A stretch of 64,000 nt of DNA from Planctomycetota bacterium (GTDB taxonomy: Bacteria > Planctomycetota > UBA1135 > UBA2386): assembly GCA_016794565.1 (NCBI GenBank), contig JAEUHQ010000196.1, positions 28,247 through 92,246 on the forward strand, in the 5' to 3' direction. The notes under the pieces are model-generated. The model had not been told where the DNA came from, did not search any database, and saw only the letters and a program-made list of their open reading frames with translations. Position numbers and translations under genes: made by a program. Below, piece after piece: positions 34,231-45,187 of this stretch (the first letter of the stretch is position 1; the number at the start of each line of letters is the position of its first letter).

Positions 34231-35817
34231 TCATCGCACGAACGCGCGCAGGGCCAGCAGCACGAGTCCGGCGAGCACGAATGCCTGCGCCAGGCTCCGC
34301 TCCGGGGTTCCGAACGGCGGCAAAGCGCGGTCGGCGGCGGGCAGGGGCGATCGCAGGTCCTGCTCCCCCGCGGCGGCTGCCGGCGACCGGACGGCCAGCG
34401 CCGCTCCCGTGCCGTAGGCGCGCACGAACGCCCGGCGCAGCAGCTGGGGAAAGGCGGGCAGGAGCGGCAGGTTGCTGTCCGCGAGCCGGAACGCGAAGTG
34501 CACCGACGCGGTCCGCTCGTCGCCGACCACGACGGCCAGCGGGAGCCGTTCGCCGCCGCTGCCCTCGGCCCAGAGGAACGGTTCGCCGCGCGGCAGTGCG
34601 GCCGGCAGCGCCGACGCGACGCGCAGTTCGGACAGGTCGAGCCCGACGGACAGCGGGTGGTCGCGATCCCAGTCGACGACGCGCGGTTCGAGTGCATCGC
34701 CGAGCGGCGCCGCGGCGTCGTGGCGGGTCCCGAAACACACGGCGCGAACACGCCCCGGTTCGATCGGGGCCGCGCCACCGTCGACGACGAGCATGCCGAC
34801 CGATTCTCCGGCACGCGCACGAACCACGCTTCCCGCGACTTCCTCCGCGAGGGCCTGCGCCGCAGCCTGCACGAACGGCCCGTTCTCCTCGTCGGACAAC
34901 ACGCCGATCCGCGGCGCCGGCAGCGGCGGCAGGTCGGCGATCCACGCGTCGTCGCCCGGCAACACGTCGCCTGACGCCGCGACGCGCACATCGATCCCAC
35001 CGCCCTCGGCGCGGCGCTCGACGTCGAACTCGAGCGTCGTCACCGCGCCGTTCGGCAACGACACCGCGCGTTCGACCGGCGCGGCCACCGCACCCGTCGC
35101 GCGCACGATGCCAGCGAGCGGCCCGTCCGCGAACGCGACCAGGTCGACCGCGAGCGACAACGTCGGCAGTGGCCAACGGTCGACGACGCGCACGGCGACG
35201 ATCGCCGCGTTGGGTCCCGGCGCCGGAATGCACGACAACGCCCCCGCGTCGGGCAATCGCACCTGCCCCTGTCCGTCGGTCACCGTCCACACGACCGTGT
35301 CGTCGCGCCCGTCGATCGACGCCGCGAGCGCGACGAGGTCGGCGCCGAGCGTTCCCGCCGGCGCCCCGAAGTCCTGCATCGTCTTGGCCGACGCGCCGTG
35401 GCGACGCAGGATCGGGCCACCGCAGCGGAGCAGCGTGACCTCGACGTGGGGCGGCAGTGCGGCGAGTCGGTCGCGCACGAGTGAACTCGCAACCTCGAAC
35501 GCGGGCGCACCCGACGCCGTCCTCGCGCCCGTGCTCGCCGAAGCATCGAACAACACCACGAGCCGCGACGGCCCGGGGCGCCCGACGAGCACCGGCCCCG
35601 CGAACGCGACCACCGTCGCAGCGGCGGCGAGCAGCAGCAGCACGACGCGCAGACCGACGCGACGCGGCGGCCGGCGGCGCAGCGACCCGAGCGCCGCCTG
35701 CCACTGCGCGAGATGCGGCGTCCACCGCAGTTCGCGCGGCGGCGGCGGCAGAAGCAGCCAGTAGACGATCGGCAGCGCGAGCAGCCAGAGCAGGCGCGAC
35801 GGCTCGGCCCAGGTCAT
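34231..35817 (-). CDS. BatA-like membrane protein with VWA-type motif
   Basis: A 528-aa protein. It has the BatA N-terminal signature (a membrane helix at ~9-24, WAEPSRLLWLLALP), a second helix (~56-78), then a von Willebrand-A-like domain with metal site D91-A-S-A-S. The large remainder is beta-rich, and a C-terminal helix ends the protein (~508-525). This matches the planctomycete-type VWA proteins encoded after DUF58 genes. Its ATG overlaps the DUF58 stop (ATGA), so it is translated by coupling. Such sets usually act with a MoxR AAA+ ATPase in envelope stress or complex assembly, but no moxR gene is next to it. Confidence 0.8.
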   Translation of the reverse strand: MTWAEPSRLLWLLALPIVYWLLLPPPPRELRWTPHLAQWQAALGSLRRRPPRRVGLRVVLLLLAAAATVVAFAGPVLVGRPGPSRLVVLFDASASTGARTASGAPAFEVASSLVRDRLAALPPHVEVTLLRCGGPILRRHGASAKTMQDFGAPAGTLGADLVALAASIDGRDDTVVWTVTDGQGQVRLPDAGALSCIPAPGPNAAIVAVRVVDRWPLPTLSLAVDLVAFADGPLAGIVRATGAVAAPVERAVSLPNGAVTTLEFDVERRAEGGGIDVRVAASGDVLPGDDAWIADLPPLPAPRIGVLSDEENGPFVQAAAQALAEEVAGSVVRARAGESVGMLVVDGGAAPIEPGRVRAVCFGTRHDAAAPLGDALEPRVVDWDRDHPLSVGLDLSELRVASALPAALPRGEPFLWAEGSGGERLPLAVVVGDERTASVHFAFRLADSNLPLLPAFPQLLRRAFVRAYGTGAALAVRSPAAAAGEQDLRSPLPAADRALPPFGTPERSLAQAFVLAGLVLLALRAFVR

Positions 35818-36716
35818 CGGAGCCCCCAACCGATCGCGTCCTGCCACACCGCCGCACGAAAGTCCGTCGCTTCGGGCGATGCCCATCGTACGAGCGGACA
35901 ACCGGTCTGCGCGAAGAGACGCGCCTGCCGCCGCGCGAGCAATTCGAGTTCGCGCTGCATGGCCGCCGCGAGTTCGTCGTCGACGGGGACCGCCAGCGAC
36001 GCGCCGTTCTCCGGATCGATCACCTCGACGTATCCGCGGCGCGGCGCCCCGTGGTCCTCGGGCATCGTGGGCAGCCAGCCGACGACGTCCGCGCCGCGGC
36101 GCCGCAGCGCGGCGAGCGGGACCTCGAACGCGCGCGGCTCCGCGAAGTCCGAGATCCAGTGGATTCGCCCGGCGACGCCCCGGCGTGCGAACGTCGCGAT
36201 CGCGGCGTCGGGCGCGACGTCGGCGACCGGCAGCGCGTCGAGGTGCCGGAGCAGTTCGTCGAGGTCGCCCGCGCCCGCGAACGTGGCCGCTTCCGCGCGC
36301 CCCGCCCCGGGCGCGACGATCGTGAGGCCGTCGAGTCGCCGCAGCGCGAGGCCGCCGAGCACTGCCGCGAGACGCAGCGCCGCGAGCCGGCGCGGCGGCG
36401 TCCCGGCGAGCAGACTGGCGGACAGGTCGAGCAGGATCGTCAGCGTGCGGCGGTCCTCTTCTTCGAGCAGCTTCACGAACAGCTCACCGGTCCGCGCACA
36501 CGCGGCCCAATCGATCCGACGCAGATCGTCTCCACACACGTACGGCCGATGGCCGACGAACGTGCCGCTCTGCGCGAGTGCGCGGCTCTGCGCGCGTCGC
36601 TGCTCCGTCCGGCCGGTGCGCAGCTTCGGACCGCGGGCGAGCAGGTCGCGCAGCATCGTGCGGAAGCCGGCCGGGAACCGCTCGGGCACGACGGGGAGCG
36701 CACGGACGCGCTTCAC
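35814..36716 (-). CDS. DUF58 domain protein
   Basis: A 300-aa cytoplasmic protein of the DUF58 family. The family signature GDDLRRIDW is at 62-70, preceded by SGTFVGHRPY. A VWA-like strand with DLSAS at 97-101 follows. DUF58 proteins are associated with MoxR ATPases and VWA proteins; their biochemical role is uncertain. The GTG start at 36716 overlaps the previous stop in a GTGA arrangement, and its own stop overlaps the next ATG in ATGA. Both overlaps are strong support for the chosen ends and for an operon. Confidence 0.88.
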   Translation of the reverse strand: MKRVRALPVVPERFPAGFRTMLRDLLARGPKLRTGRTEQRRAQSRALAQSGTFVGHRPYVCGDDLRRIDWAACARTGELFVKLLEEEDRRTLTILLDLSASLLAGTPPRRLAALRLAAVLGGLALRRLDGLTIVAPGAGRAEAATFAGAGDLDELLRHLDALPVADVAPDAAIATFARRGVAGRIHWISDFAEPRAFEVPLAALRRRGADVVGWLPTMPEDHGAPRRGYVEVIDPENGASLAVPVDDELAAAMQRELELLARRQARLFAQTGCPLVRWASPEATDFRAAVWQDAIGWGLR

Positions 36717-37768
36717 TTCGCCCGCTCCTGGAGCAGCCGGAAGAAGCGGCGCACCATCGGCTGCTCCTCGGGCGGCACGTTGCGCGCCCGTTGCGCCGCC
36801 TCGGCCGCGCGCTCGAAGGTCTCGCGCTGCGAGGGCGGAGGAGCCGCGTCCGGATCGCCGCCGTTGCCGCCGCCGGTTCGCGGTGCTTCGGCGCCGCCGC
36901 GTTCGATCTCGGCGGCGAACGTGCGGGCGCGACGTGTCGGACCGTCGCCGACGAACTCGGGAACGACGAACCGCTGCTGGTCGGGCAGCTCGAGCAGGGG
37001 AGCCTCCGCAACCGGCGGCTTCACCTCCGGCTCGTCGCCGGTGTCCGGCACGCGCGGTGGCGGCTCTTGCGGTCGTTCGTCGGAGCGTCGCGGCGGCGGC
37101 TCCGTCTCCGGAGGTCGATCCCCTTCGCCACCTCGCCGCGGCTCTCCGCCCGCGCCACCACCACCGCCGCTCGACGAACCCGACGGCAGCGGCCGCGAAC
37201 CGCCGCCGCCGAGCAGGCCCGGCCATGGCGGCTGCAGCCACTCGACGAGCAGCCAGCAGAGCAGCAACAGTACGACGAACGGGAGGAGACGCCGCACACG
37301 GCCGAGCCCGCGGCGACCCGCGCGGGCCACCGCGCGCCGCGGAACCGACGGCAATCGTGCCGCGACATCGCGCCGGAGCCACGCCAGCATGGAAGCGTCG
37401 GCTCGCGCGTCGGCGCGCCGGTCGAGCCACGTCGACAGTTCGTCGCCGACGACACCGACCTGCACGCCCGGATCTGCGCCCACGAAGAGCAGCCGCGCCG
37501 TCGCGGTGTGGCGCGCGCGGAGCGCCGCGCGCAGGGCGGCGATCGCGACGACGACCACGAAGGACGCGGCGACGACCGTGCGATTCGCCGGGAACGCCCA
37601 CATGACGCCGATGACCGGCAGGGCCACGAGCAACGCCGCGCGCTGCCCGGCTTCGAGGCTCGCGCCGCGAACGTGGCGCCGGCGGAGACGCGCCGCGAAC
37701 CGGAGCAGTTCACCCTCCGATGCGTCCACGCTGCCTTCGATCACGCTGTCGGGCACGCACCGGATCAT
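36713..37768 (-). CDS. membrane protein with Pro/Gly-rich segment, first gene of DUF58 operon
   Basis: A 351-aa protein I cannot assign to a family. Two close hydrophobic helices (about 45-85) are followed by a basic loop. A third strong helix (RRLLPFVVLLLLCWLLVEWL, about 160-178) is next, then a long disordered region rich in Gly, Pro, Arg and Glu to about residue 265. The C-terminal part ends in charged helices (ETFERAAEAAQRARNVPPEE). It precedes the DUF58 gene with a 4-base GTGA overlap. In comparable clusters this position holds a membrane component of the MoxR/VWA complex, so a structural role there is likely but unproven. The ATG at 37768 is the first usable start. Confidence 0.75.
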   Translation of the reverse strand: MIRCVPDSVIEGSVDASEGELLRFAARLRRRHVRGASLEAGQRAALLVALPVIGVMWAFPANRTVVAASFVVVVAIAALRAALRARHTATARLLFVGADPGVQVGVVGDELSTWLDRRADARADASMLAWLRRDVAARLPSVPRRAVARAGRRGLGRVRRLLPFVVLLLLCWLLVEWLQPPWPGLLGGGGSRPLPSGSSSGGGGGAGGEPRRGGEGDRPPETEPPPRRSDERPQEPPPRVPDTGDEPEVKPPVAEAPLLELPDQQRFVVPEFVGDGPTRRARTFAAEIERGGAEAPRTGGGNGGDPDAAPPPSQRETFERAAEAAQRARNVPPEEQPMVRRFFRLLQERAK

Positions 37769-37785
37769 GCGCGTTCGGCGCCGCC

Positions 37786-37828
37786 AAGAAAACGGCCGGA
37801 GCGGGAGCTACGAGCCACCGCTCCGGCC
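37786..37828 (-). terminator. intrinsic terminator after the Gld-like ABC cluster
   Basis: The 11-bp stem GGCCGGAGCGG/CCGCTCCGGCC (37794-37804 and 37818-37828) has a 13-base loop. On the minus strand it is followed by GTTTTCTT. It lies about 190 bases after the DUF4340 stop and just before the start of the DUF58 operon. It is the only textbook Rho-independent terminator I see in the window. Confidence 0.75.
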
Positions 37829-38016
37829 TACACGGAAGGAGGAGTGCGGTGGTCATCGACGCGCAGCGCGGACAGCGCCACCGAGAGCCACGCGCGACCG
37901 CAGCACCGGCGCGGCTCACGGCCCAGGCCGCATCGCTGCCATCGAGGCGACGCCGTGTGTCCCAGCCGGGGACGGAGCGGTGCGATGGCCTCCAGTCGCG
38001 GCACCGCCCGCGTCGC

Positions 38017-39147
38017 CTACTTGTCCTTCGGCGTCTCCGGCGGCATCTCGTGCGGCGCCTTCGGATCGAACATCGTCTTCTTCACGTCGAGTTCGAACTG
38101 CGTGACGAACGCCTGGGGCCACGTCATCAGGAACGCCGACTCCGAGCTCTGGAGGTAGTACTCGTTCTTGCCGTCGACCTTGGCGCCGACCGCGAGCGTG
38201 ATCGTGCGTTCGTTGGCGCCGTCGCGCACGACGATGGCCATCTCGATCGCCGGCGGTTGCAGCCCGAACGTCTTCAGGTCGCCGGCGCGCTGCAACTGCA
38301 CCCGGTACTCCTGCACCGACAGGAGACGCAGGCGCTGCACGAACGACTCGATCTCGGACTGGCGCAGCGCTCCGACGTCGACGGGCGGATCCTTCGGCTC
38401 CCAGAACGACTTGCCGTCGGGCCGCTCGAACGTGAACGTCGTACCCGCCGTCGCCGTGTTGCGGATCGACAGCCGCCGGATCTTCTCGGGTTCGAGCCGC
38501 GCGAGCGTGCGGTCGACCCACCCTTCCTCGGCGACGTCGCGGCGCCACGGACGGTCGTTCTCGTAGAGGATCACGTCCGAGCTGTCCGCCTTGCGCACGT
38601 ACGTGCCGCGCAGCGTGTCGGTGCCGCCGCCGACCCCGACGTCCTTGCCGACGTACAGTTCGGCGACCACGTTCTTGCCCTGCATGTCGCTGGCCTTGAT
38701 CAGGAACGCGTGTTCTTCGTCGAGCCCGTACTGCGCCAGCTGTTCGGGCGTGGCCGCGGACTGCACGAGCGTCTCACGGTCGATGCGGATCGTGCGCAGG
38801 TGGAGGAACACGTCGTTCTCGACGCGGTCCTTGTTGATCGGGACGCCGGCGCGGTCGCCCGACATCGCCGCGATCTGGAAGCCCTTGTCGGTGCGCTGCA
38901 GGAGCACCTGGTCGTACGCGACCTGCTTCTTCTGGTCCGGGTTGCGCGGATCGGCCGGCGGCTGCTCCTTCTTCGGCTGCCTGAGCAGGACGAACCCGAC
39001 GTTCTCCGCGGTGAACCCGTCGAACAACAACGGGATCGACGCGACGTCGGTGAAGGAGTCCCCGTCCCCGCGCAGCTGGAGCCACGTGGGGACCGCGAGC
39101 ACCGTCGCGGCAGCGAGCAGCAACACGTTCGCTCTGGCGAGGTTCAT
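38017..39147 (-). CDS. DUF4340 protein, last gene of Gld-like ABC cluster
   Basis: A 376-aa exported or membrane-anchored protein with an N-terminal helix (residues 5-24). DUF4340-type repeats follow: EQLAQYGLDEEHAFLIKASD and DLKTFGLQPPAIEMAIVV are the characteristic Tyr/Phe-Gly-Leu segments. DUF4340 proteins are regularly encoded after GldG-like subunits of ABC-2 transporters; their role is unknown. The ATG at 39147 is 5 bases after the GldG-like stop. The acidic/Pro-rich tail ends about 190 bases before a strong terminator. Confidence 0.85.
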   Translation of the reverse strand: MNLARANVLLLAAATVLAVPTWLQLRGDGDSFTDVASIPLLFDGFTAENVGFVLLRQPKKEQPPADPRNPDQKKQVAYDQVLLQRTDKGFQIAAMSGDRAGVPINKDRVENDVFLHLRTIRIDRETLVQSAATPEQLAQYGLDEEHAFLIKASDMQGKNVVAELYVGKDVGVGGGTDTLRGTYVRKADSSDVILYENDRPWRRDVAEEGWVDRTLARLEPEKIRRLSIRNTATAGTTFTFERPDGKSFWEPKDPPVDVGALRQSEIESFVQRLRLLSVQEYRVQLQRAGDLKTFGLQPPAIEMAIVVRDGANERTITLAVGAKVDGKNEYYLQSSESAFLMTWPQAFVTQFELDVKKTMFDPKAPHEMPPETPKDK

Positions 39148-39152
39148 GGCGA

Positions 39153-41264
39153 TCAGTTGGGCAAGGAGTCCAGGAAGACGCGCTTCTGCGCGCGGCGCAC
39201 GAACCACACGACGAGCCCGAACGCGGTCAGGAGGGCGCACGGCAACACCACGTTCAGGCCGCGCAGCCAGTTCGTGCGGCGTCGCAGCGTCTGCTCCGCG
39301 ACCCGCGCGTCGTTCGCGGCCACTGGCTCGTCCGAGGCGAACTTCAGGGTGCGGTCGACGGGCACGCGAGCCTGCAGGTCGACGAGGTCGCGGTCCTCCG
39401 CGAGCCAGTCGAGCGTCTGGAGGAAGAAGACTCCCGCGAGCGCCGACCACGGGCCGCCGGCCTGCCGCATGTCGCCGCGAACGAAGTCGTCGCGCAGGAA
39501 GTCGGCGTCACCCACCATCACGATGCGGCCGGGTTTGTCGCCTTTCCGCACCGGAGCGGCCTCGGCGGGAATCGGCGGCGTCTCGGCCTTGCCGGCCTCG
39601 GGAGGCGGCGGGCCCTGTTCGCCGGGCTTCGTCGGATCGGCCGGCTTCTGGGCTTCGTCCTTCTTGGCTTCGGCCGCCTTCCGCGCCTCCTCCTCCTTGA
39701 TCTCCGACGGGCGCTTGGGTCGGTCGCCGTCGGCGAAGAACGACGTGAACGCGCCGCGCACTTCGACCATCAGCGGCGCCTGCATGCGCGGTTCGCTGCG
39801 GAAGCGGCCCTTCAGGTTCTGCATGAACTTCTGGTACTGCACCGAGCGCGCCGATGGGTCGCCGCGGCCGAACGGATCCAGGTTCGCCGGCGGATCCTCG
39901 GCGAGCACCGCGGGACTCGACTGCATGAGCACTCGGCCGGTGACACCCTCGGGCATGTCCGGTACGCCGCCCGCCTTCTCGCGCAGGCCGACCCAGGTCG
40001 GCCAGTAGAGGCCGGGTCCGCGGCCGAGCTGCTTGAACGTCTTGAACAGGAAGTCGTCGGCCGGGAGTCCGGGCCCGAACGTCTTGCGGTACTGGTCCGC
40101 CACCGCGGCGTCGACCTTGCCGTCGTCGTCGCGCGCCAGCTGGTCGGCGACCAGGCTCCAGTCGGTCGCGACCGGATGGAAGAAGTACGGATAGGGCGTC
40201 CAGCCGAAGCGGGCTCCGAACTGTGTGTTCTCCTGGACCGCGAGGTACTCGAACGGCGCGGTCATCACGTCCCGTGGCGTGTGCGCCTGCTGCACGATGT
40301 CCGCGAGCACCTTCGGCTTCCAGTCGATGCCGTAGTGCGCGAGCTGATCGACGAGTTTGCGCGCACTGCCCGGCGCGTCGAGCTGGAACGGAATGCGCGT
40401 GAACTGGCGCTGCGGCCCGATCGCATACTCGACCGCATCCGCGAACACGACGAGCGTCCCGCCGCGAACGACGAACTGGTCGATCACGTACTTCTGCCGA
40501 TCCGTGAGATCGCGCGGGCGGAACAGGAACAGCGTCTCGAGGTCGGCGGGCAGCAGAGGAGAGTCTTCGTCCTTGTAGTTCTGGAACTCGTACCGCTTCG
40601 CGATCTGGTCGATCGTTCGCAGCACGTTCCAACCGATGCCGCCAGGGTTCTGCTGCCCAGCCGCCATCACCGGCCACTCCATGAAGCCGAAGCGGTGCTT
40701 GGTCTCGGTGATCACTTCCTTGATCGCGGGCGTGATCGTCGCCTCCGCGACGAACGACGACGGCGGCGCGACCATCTCCAGCACCTTGTGCTTGCCGCCG
40801 TAGACGAGGCGCACTCCCTGCCAGTGGCGGTCGACGGACAACGACGTCGACGACGTGCTCTTCAGGTCCGCCGGCTTCACGCCGATGCGGCTGCAGCGAT
40901 CGGCGATCGCCTTGTCCGAGTTCGGGTCGTACCGCTTCAGGACGACCTTGCCCTTGCCGAGCTGCACGAGCTCGTCGAGGAAGTTGTCGAGCACCGCGCG
41001 GGTCTCGCGGTAGTTGACGGGCAGTTTGTCCTTCGGACTGAAGTAGGCCTCGACCACGAGGCGCTGGTCGAGCTTCTGGAGGAGGCCGCGCGTAGACGCC
41101 GTCAGCGAGTAGATCTTGTCGCTGGTGAGGTCGACGCGGACGCGATGCCTCGTCGCGAGATAGACAACCTGCGCGAGCACACAGAACAGCAGCACGACGT
41201 GCACCGCGACGGCGAGCGCGCCGCCGCGCTGCGCCGAGATCCGGAATGGAGCGTGGTTCGACAT
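39153..41264 (-). CDS. GldG-like ABC transporter auxiliary protein
   Basis: A 703-aa membrane protein. The first helix is at about 15-36 and a C-terminal helix at ~675-692 is followed by a basic end. The large extracytoplasmic part begins with RVDLTSDKIYSLTASTRGLL, the hallmark of GldG/ABC-2 auxiliary proteins, and has DLETLFLFRPRDLTDRQKYVIDQFV typical of the second subdomain. A charged low-complexity insert rich in Glu, Lys and Pro (about 530-590) is unusual. In Bacteroidetes GldA-GldF-GldG support gliding motility and secretion; in other phyla similar sets occur without gliding. The ATG at 41264 is 5 bases after the permease stop. Confidence 0.88.
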   Translation of the reverse strand: MSNHAPFRISAQRGGALAVAVHVVLLFCVLAQVVYLATRHRVRVDLTSDKIYSLTASTRGLLQKLDQRLVVEAYFSPKDKLPVNYRETRAVLDNFLDELVQLGKGKVVLKRYDPNSDKAIADRCSRIGVKPADLKSTSSTSLSVDRHWQGVRLVYGGKHKVLEMVAPPSSFVAEATITPAIKEVITETKHRFGFMEWPVMAAGQQNPGGIGWNVLRTIDQIAKRYEFQNYKDEDSPLLPADLETLFLFRPRDLTDRQKYVIDQFVVRGGTLVVFADAVEYAIGPQRQFTRIPFQLDAPGSARKLVDQLAHYGIDWKPKVLADIVQQAHTPRDVMTAPFEYLAVQENTQFGARFGWTPYPYFFHPVATDWSLVADQLARDDDGKVDAAVADQYRKTFGPGLPADDFLFKTFKQLGRGPGLYWPTWVGLREKAGGVPDMPEGVTGRVLMQSSPAVLAEDPPANLDPFGRGDPSARSVQYQKFMQNLKGRFRSEPRMQAPLMVEVRGAFTSFFADGDRPKRPSEIKEEEARKAAEAKKDEAQKPADPTKPGEQGPPPPEAGKAETPPIPAEAAPVRKGDKPGRIVMVGDADFLRDDFVRGDMRQAGGPWSALAGVFFLQTLDWLAEDRDLVDLQARVPVDRTLKFASDEPVAANDARVAEQTLRRRTNWLRGLNVVLPCALLTAFGLVVWFVRRAQKRVFLDSLPN

Positions 41265-41269
41265 GGCGG

Positions 41270-42004
41270 TCACCCCTTCTGCCGCCGTGCCTGCAGCACG
41301 AGCGTGTTGGCGTAGAGGAAGAACCCGCAGAAGCAGGCGAAGTAGACGATGTCGCGGGTGTCGATCACGCCGCGCCCGATGCTCTCGAAGTACTTGTAGG
41401 GGCTGATGCCGTTCAGGAGGTCGATGCAGACGGCCGGAAGCCACTGGGCCATCAGCTCGATGAGCTGCGGATACCCCAGCATGTAGAGGGCGAGCAGCGT
41501 CACCAGCGACACCAGCATCGCGATGATCTGGTCGCGCGTCAGGCTCGACCAGAACATGCCCACCGCGACGAAGCTGCTCGCGAACAACACCGACGCCAGG
41601 TACGAACCGAGGATCGGCGTCCAGTCGAGCCGCCCGTAGGCGGCGAGCGTGAGCGGCAGGCCCAGCGTCAGCACGAGCACGAACGCGAGGTAGGCGACCG
41701 CCGCCGCGAACTTGCCCAACACGAGCTGCGCGCCCGTGACAGGGAAGGTCATCAAGAGCTCGATGGTGCCCTGCTTGCGCTCTTCCGCCCACGAACGCAT
41801 GGTCAGCGCCGGCACGAACAGCAGCAGCAGGAACGGCAAGAGTCCGAAGAACGCCTGCATGTTCGCCTGCGCGCCGTTCTGCAGGCTCGAAGCGGACGCG
41901 ACGAAGAGCAGGATGCCGAGGAAGAGCCCGCCGAACACGTACGCGATCGGCGACAGGAAGTAGCTCCGCAGTTCGCGGCGGAAGATCACGAGGCCTTCAC
42001 GCAT
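41270..42004 (-). CDS. ABC-2 type permease, GldF-like
   Basis: A 244-aa inner-membrane permease with six hydrophobic segments. The N-terminus (REGLVIFRRELRSYFLSPIAYV) and MRSWAEERKQGTIELLMTFPVT are typical of GldF and related ABC-2 permeases. The family works as a dimer with the ATPase encoded just upstream. The ATG at 42004 overlaps the ATPase stop by 8 bases, so the two are translated together. Substrate unknown. Confidence 0.92.
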   Translation of the reverse strand: MREGLVIFRRELRSYFLSPIAYVFGGLFLGILLFVASASSLQNGAQANMQAFFGLLPFLLLLFVPALTMRSWAEERKQGTIELLMTFPVTGAQLVLGKFAAAVAYLAFVLVLTLGLPLTLAAYGRLDWTPILGSYLASVLFASSFVAVGMFWSSLTRDQIIAMLVSLVTLLALYMLGYPQLIELMAQWLPAVCIDLLNGISPYKYFESIGRGVIDTRDIVYFACFCGFFLYANTLVLQARRQKG

Positions 42005-42950
42005 GGGCCACCTCCTTCTCGCTGCCGATCGTGAGTGCGCGGAAGACGTCTTCGAGGCTCGGTCGCTCGCGCTGCAGCTCGAGCATGTCCCAGCCGTTCT
42101 TCACGACGAGGCGCGTCAGCGACTCCTCGATCGGCGCACTGCCGGCGCCGACGTCGATGCGGTAGACGACCGCGTCGGGTGACCGCTCGAGCACGGTGAC
42201 GGGGCAGCCGGGGAGCAGCTCGCCGAGCTGTGACAGCATCTGCGTCTCGGGGCCACGCACGCGCGCCCGCAGCCCACCGAGCGGCTGGCGGGAGACCAGT
42301 TCGTCGCGGGTGCCGTCGGCGACGATGTCGCCGCGGTTCACGATGATCACGCGAGAGCAGGACTTCTCGACTTCCTGGAGGTAGTGCGTGCTCAGCACGA
42401 CGGTGTGCTCGGCGCCGAGGCGCTCGATCAGCTTGCGGACCTCGACGATCTGGTTCGGATCGAGGCCCGACGTCGGCTCGTCGAGAATGAGGACCGGCGG
42501 CTCGTGCACGATCGCCTGCGCGAGACCGACGCGCTGGCGATAGCCCTTCGACAGCTCGAGGATGTTCTTGCCCGTGACCCGCTCGAGCGCGCACAGCTCG
42601 ACCGCGCGCGCGATGGCCGAACGACGCTTGTCGCGCGGCACGCCTCGGATCTCCGCGACGAACATCAGGTAGTCGTCGACGCGCATCTCCGCGTAGAGCG
42701 GCGTGCTCTCCGGCAGGTAGCCGATGCGCCGACGCACTTCGAGCGATTGCGCGACGACGTCGAAGCCCGCGACCGACGCCCTGCCGCCGCTCGGCAGCAG
42801 GTATCCGGTCAGGATCTTCATCGTGGTCGACTTCCCGGCGCCGTTCGGGCCGAGGAAACCGATCACCTCACCCTTCTGCACCGAGAAGGAGATCCCCTTC
42901 AGGGCGCGCGCGAAACCGTAGTTCTTCTCGAGTCGTTCGACCTCGATCAT
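41997..42950 (-). CDS. ABC transporter ATP-binding protein, GldA-like
   Basis: A 317-aa ATPase. Walker A is GPNGAGKST (residues ~34-42). The signature LSKGYRQRVG departs from LSGGQ in the way common among GldA-like and NatA-like ATPases. Walker B is VLILDEPTSGLDP, followed by the switch His in STHYLQEV. The C-terminal ~90 residues are the extension typical of ABC-2 exporters. It energises the permease encoded next to it. It is the first gene of a four-gene operon, 64 bases after the rho stop, and may share the rho transcript. Confidence 0.93.
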   Translation of the reverse strand: MIEVERLEKNYGFARALKGISFSVQKGEVIGFLGPNGAGKSTTMKILTGYLLPSGGRASVAGFDVVAQSLEVRRRIGYLPESTPLYAEMRVDDYLMFVAEIRGVPRDKRRSAIARAVELCALERVTGKNILELSKGYRQRVGLAQAIVHEPPVLILDEPTSGLDPNQIVEVRKLIERLGAEHTVVLSTHYLQEVEKSCSRVIIVNRGDIVADGTRDELVSRQPLGGLRARVRGPETQMLSQLGELLPGCPVTVLERSPDAVVYRIDVGAGSAPIEESLTRLVVKNGWDMLELQRERPSLEDVFRALTIGSEKEVAHA

Positions 42951-43014
42951 CGGCGACGGGCTCCTCTGTATGCGTGCAATGGCCGCACGGGCGGCTCTTC
43001 TCTTCGAGACGGCC

Positions 43015-44439
<1,425 letters not shown>

Positions 44440-45187
44440 GCGCTGCATTCCCACCGGGCAGCATTCACTCCCGGTTCTTGCCTCCGTCGTCGACACCACA
44501 CCGCTCCGGTCGGAAACGACCGGCAGCCGGCGGGGCGCGCACGAGCGGAGATGTGTGGCGACGGCCACTCCGCCAGCCTGCGGGGGCTGGAGCCGGAGCG
44601 CGTTTCGCCCATTGCTCGGCGGCGCCGCGAGGGCACGGTGCGCCGGTCGAGTCCGACCGCGAACCGCTTCGCGACGATCACCCATTCCAACATCTGCTTC
44701 CCGCACCGAGCCCCGCGCGTGCGCGCGGTCGATGCGGGTCGCACGACTCCGGGAAACCACCCGGTGCCGCGCTACGGCGTCGGGTCCGGCGTTCGCGGTG
44801 TGCACCGCGGCGGCAAGACCTCGCCGCCCGCCCGCCAAAGCACCAGCTCCCTCCACGAGAACGTGTGCCCGAGCCCGGGTGCCGGACTCAGACCGGCGCT
44901 GGACTCGAAACCGGCAATTCCGGTTGCGGGCGAGGTTCGCCAGTCGGCTGTAGACAGCACGACCGTCGATGGCGCGGTAGGGTAGCGACGGCTCCGACGG
45001 CACGCAAGCGACGACACGTCTTTCTGCCGGCGCGGGCATCCGCGATGCGGCGCGGCGTTGCTCCGCGCAGGCGAGTGCGCTATCCACGGCCCCGCTGCGA
45101 ACGGCGGTTGGCCCTCAACTCGAAGCGCCCGAAACCCGAAAGGACCGCAGCCGGGGACACCCCCCGACCACGACCGGAACACGCACG
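44440..45187. other. 748-base divergent region between rho and clpP-like gene, no gene found
   Basis: I find no convincing coding frame, tRNA or rRNA. The region must carry the promoters of rho (-) and the clpP-like gene (+). A six-base-pair hairpin (AACCGG-CAATT-CCGGTT, 44909-44925) is the clearest small structure. The length leaves room for a long rho leader, as used for rho autoregulation in other bacteria, but I see no direct proof. Confidence 0.45.

Noticed and set aside
44895..44930. GGTTTCGAGTCC-like segment resembling a tRNA T-loop
   Set aside because: The flanking bases do not form a T-stem and no acceptor stem is present.
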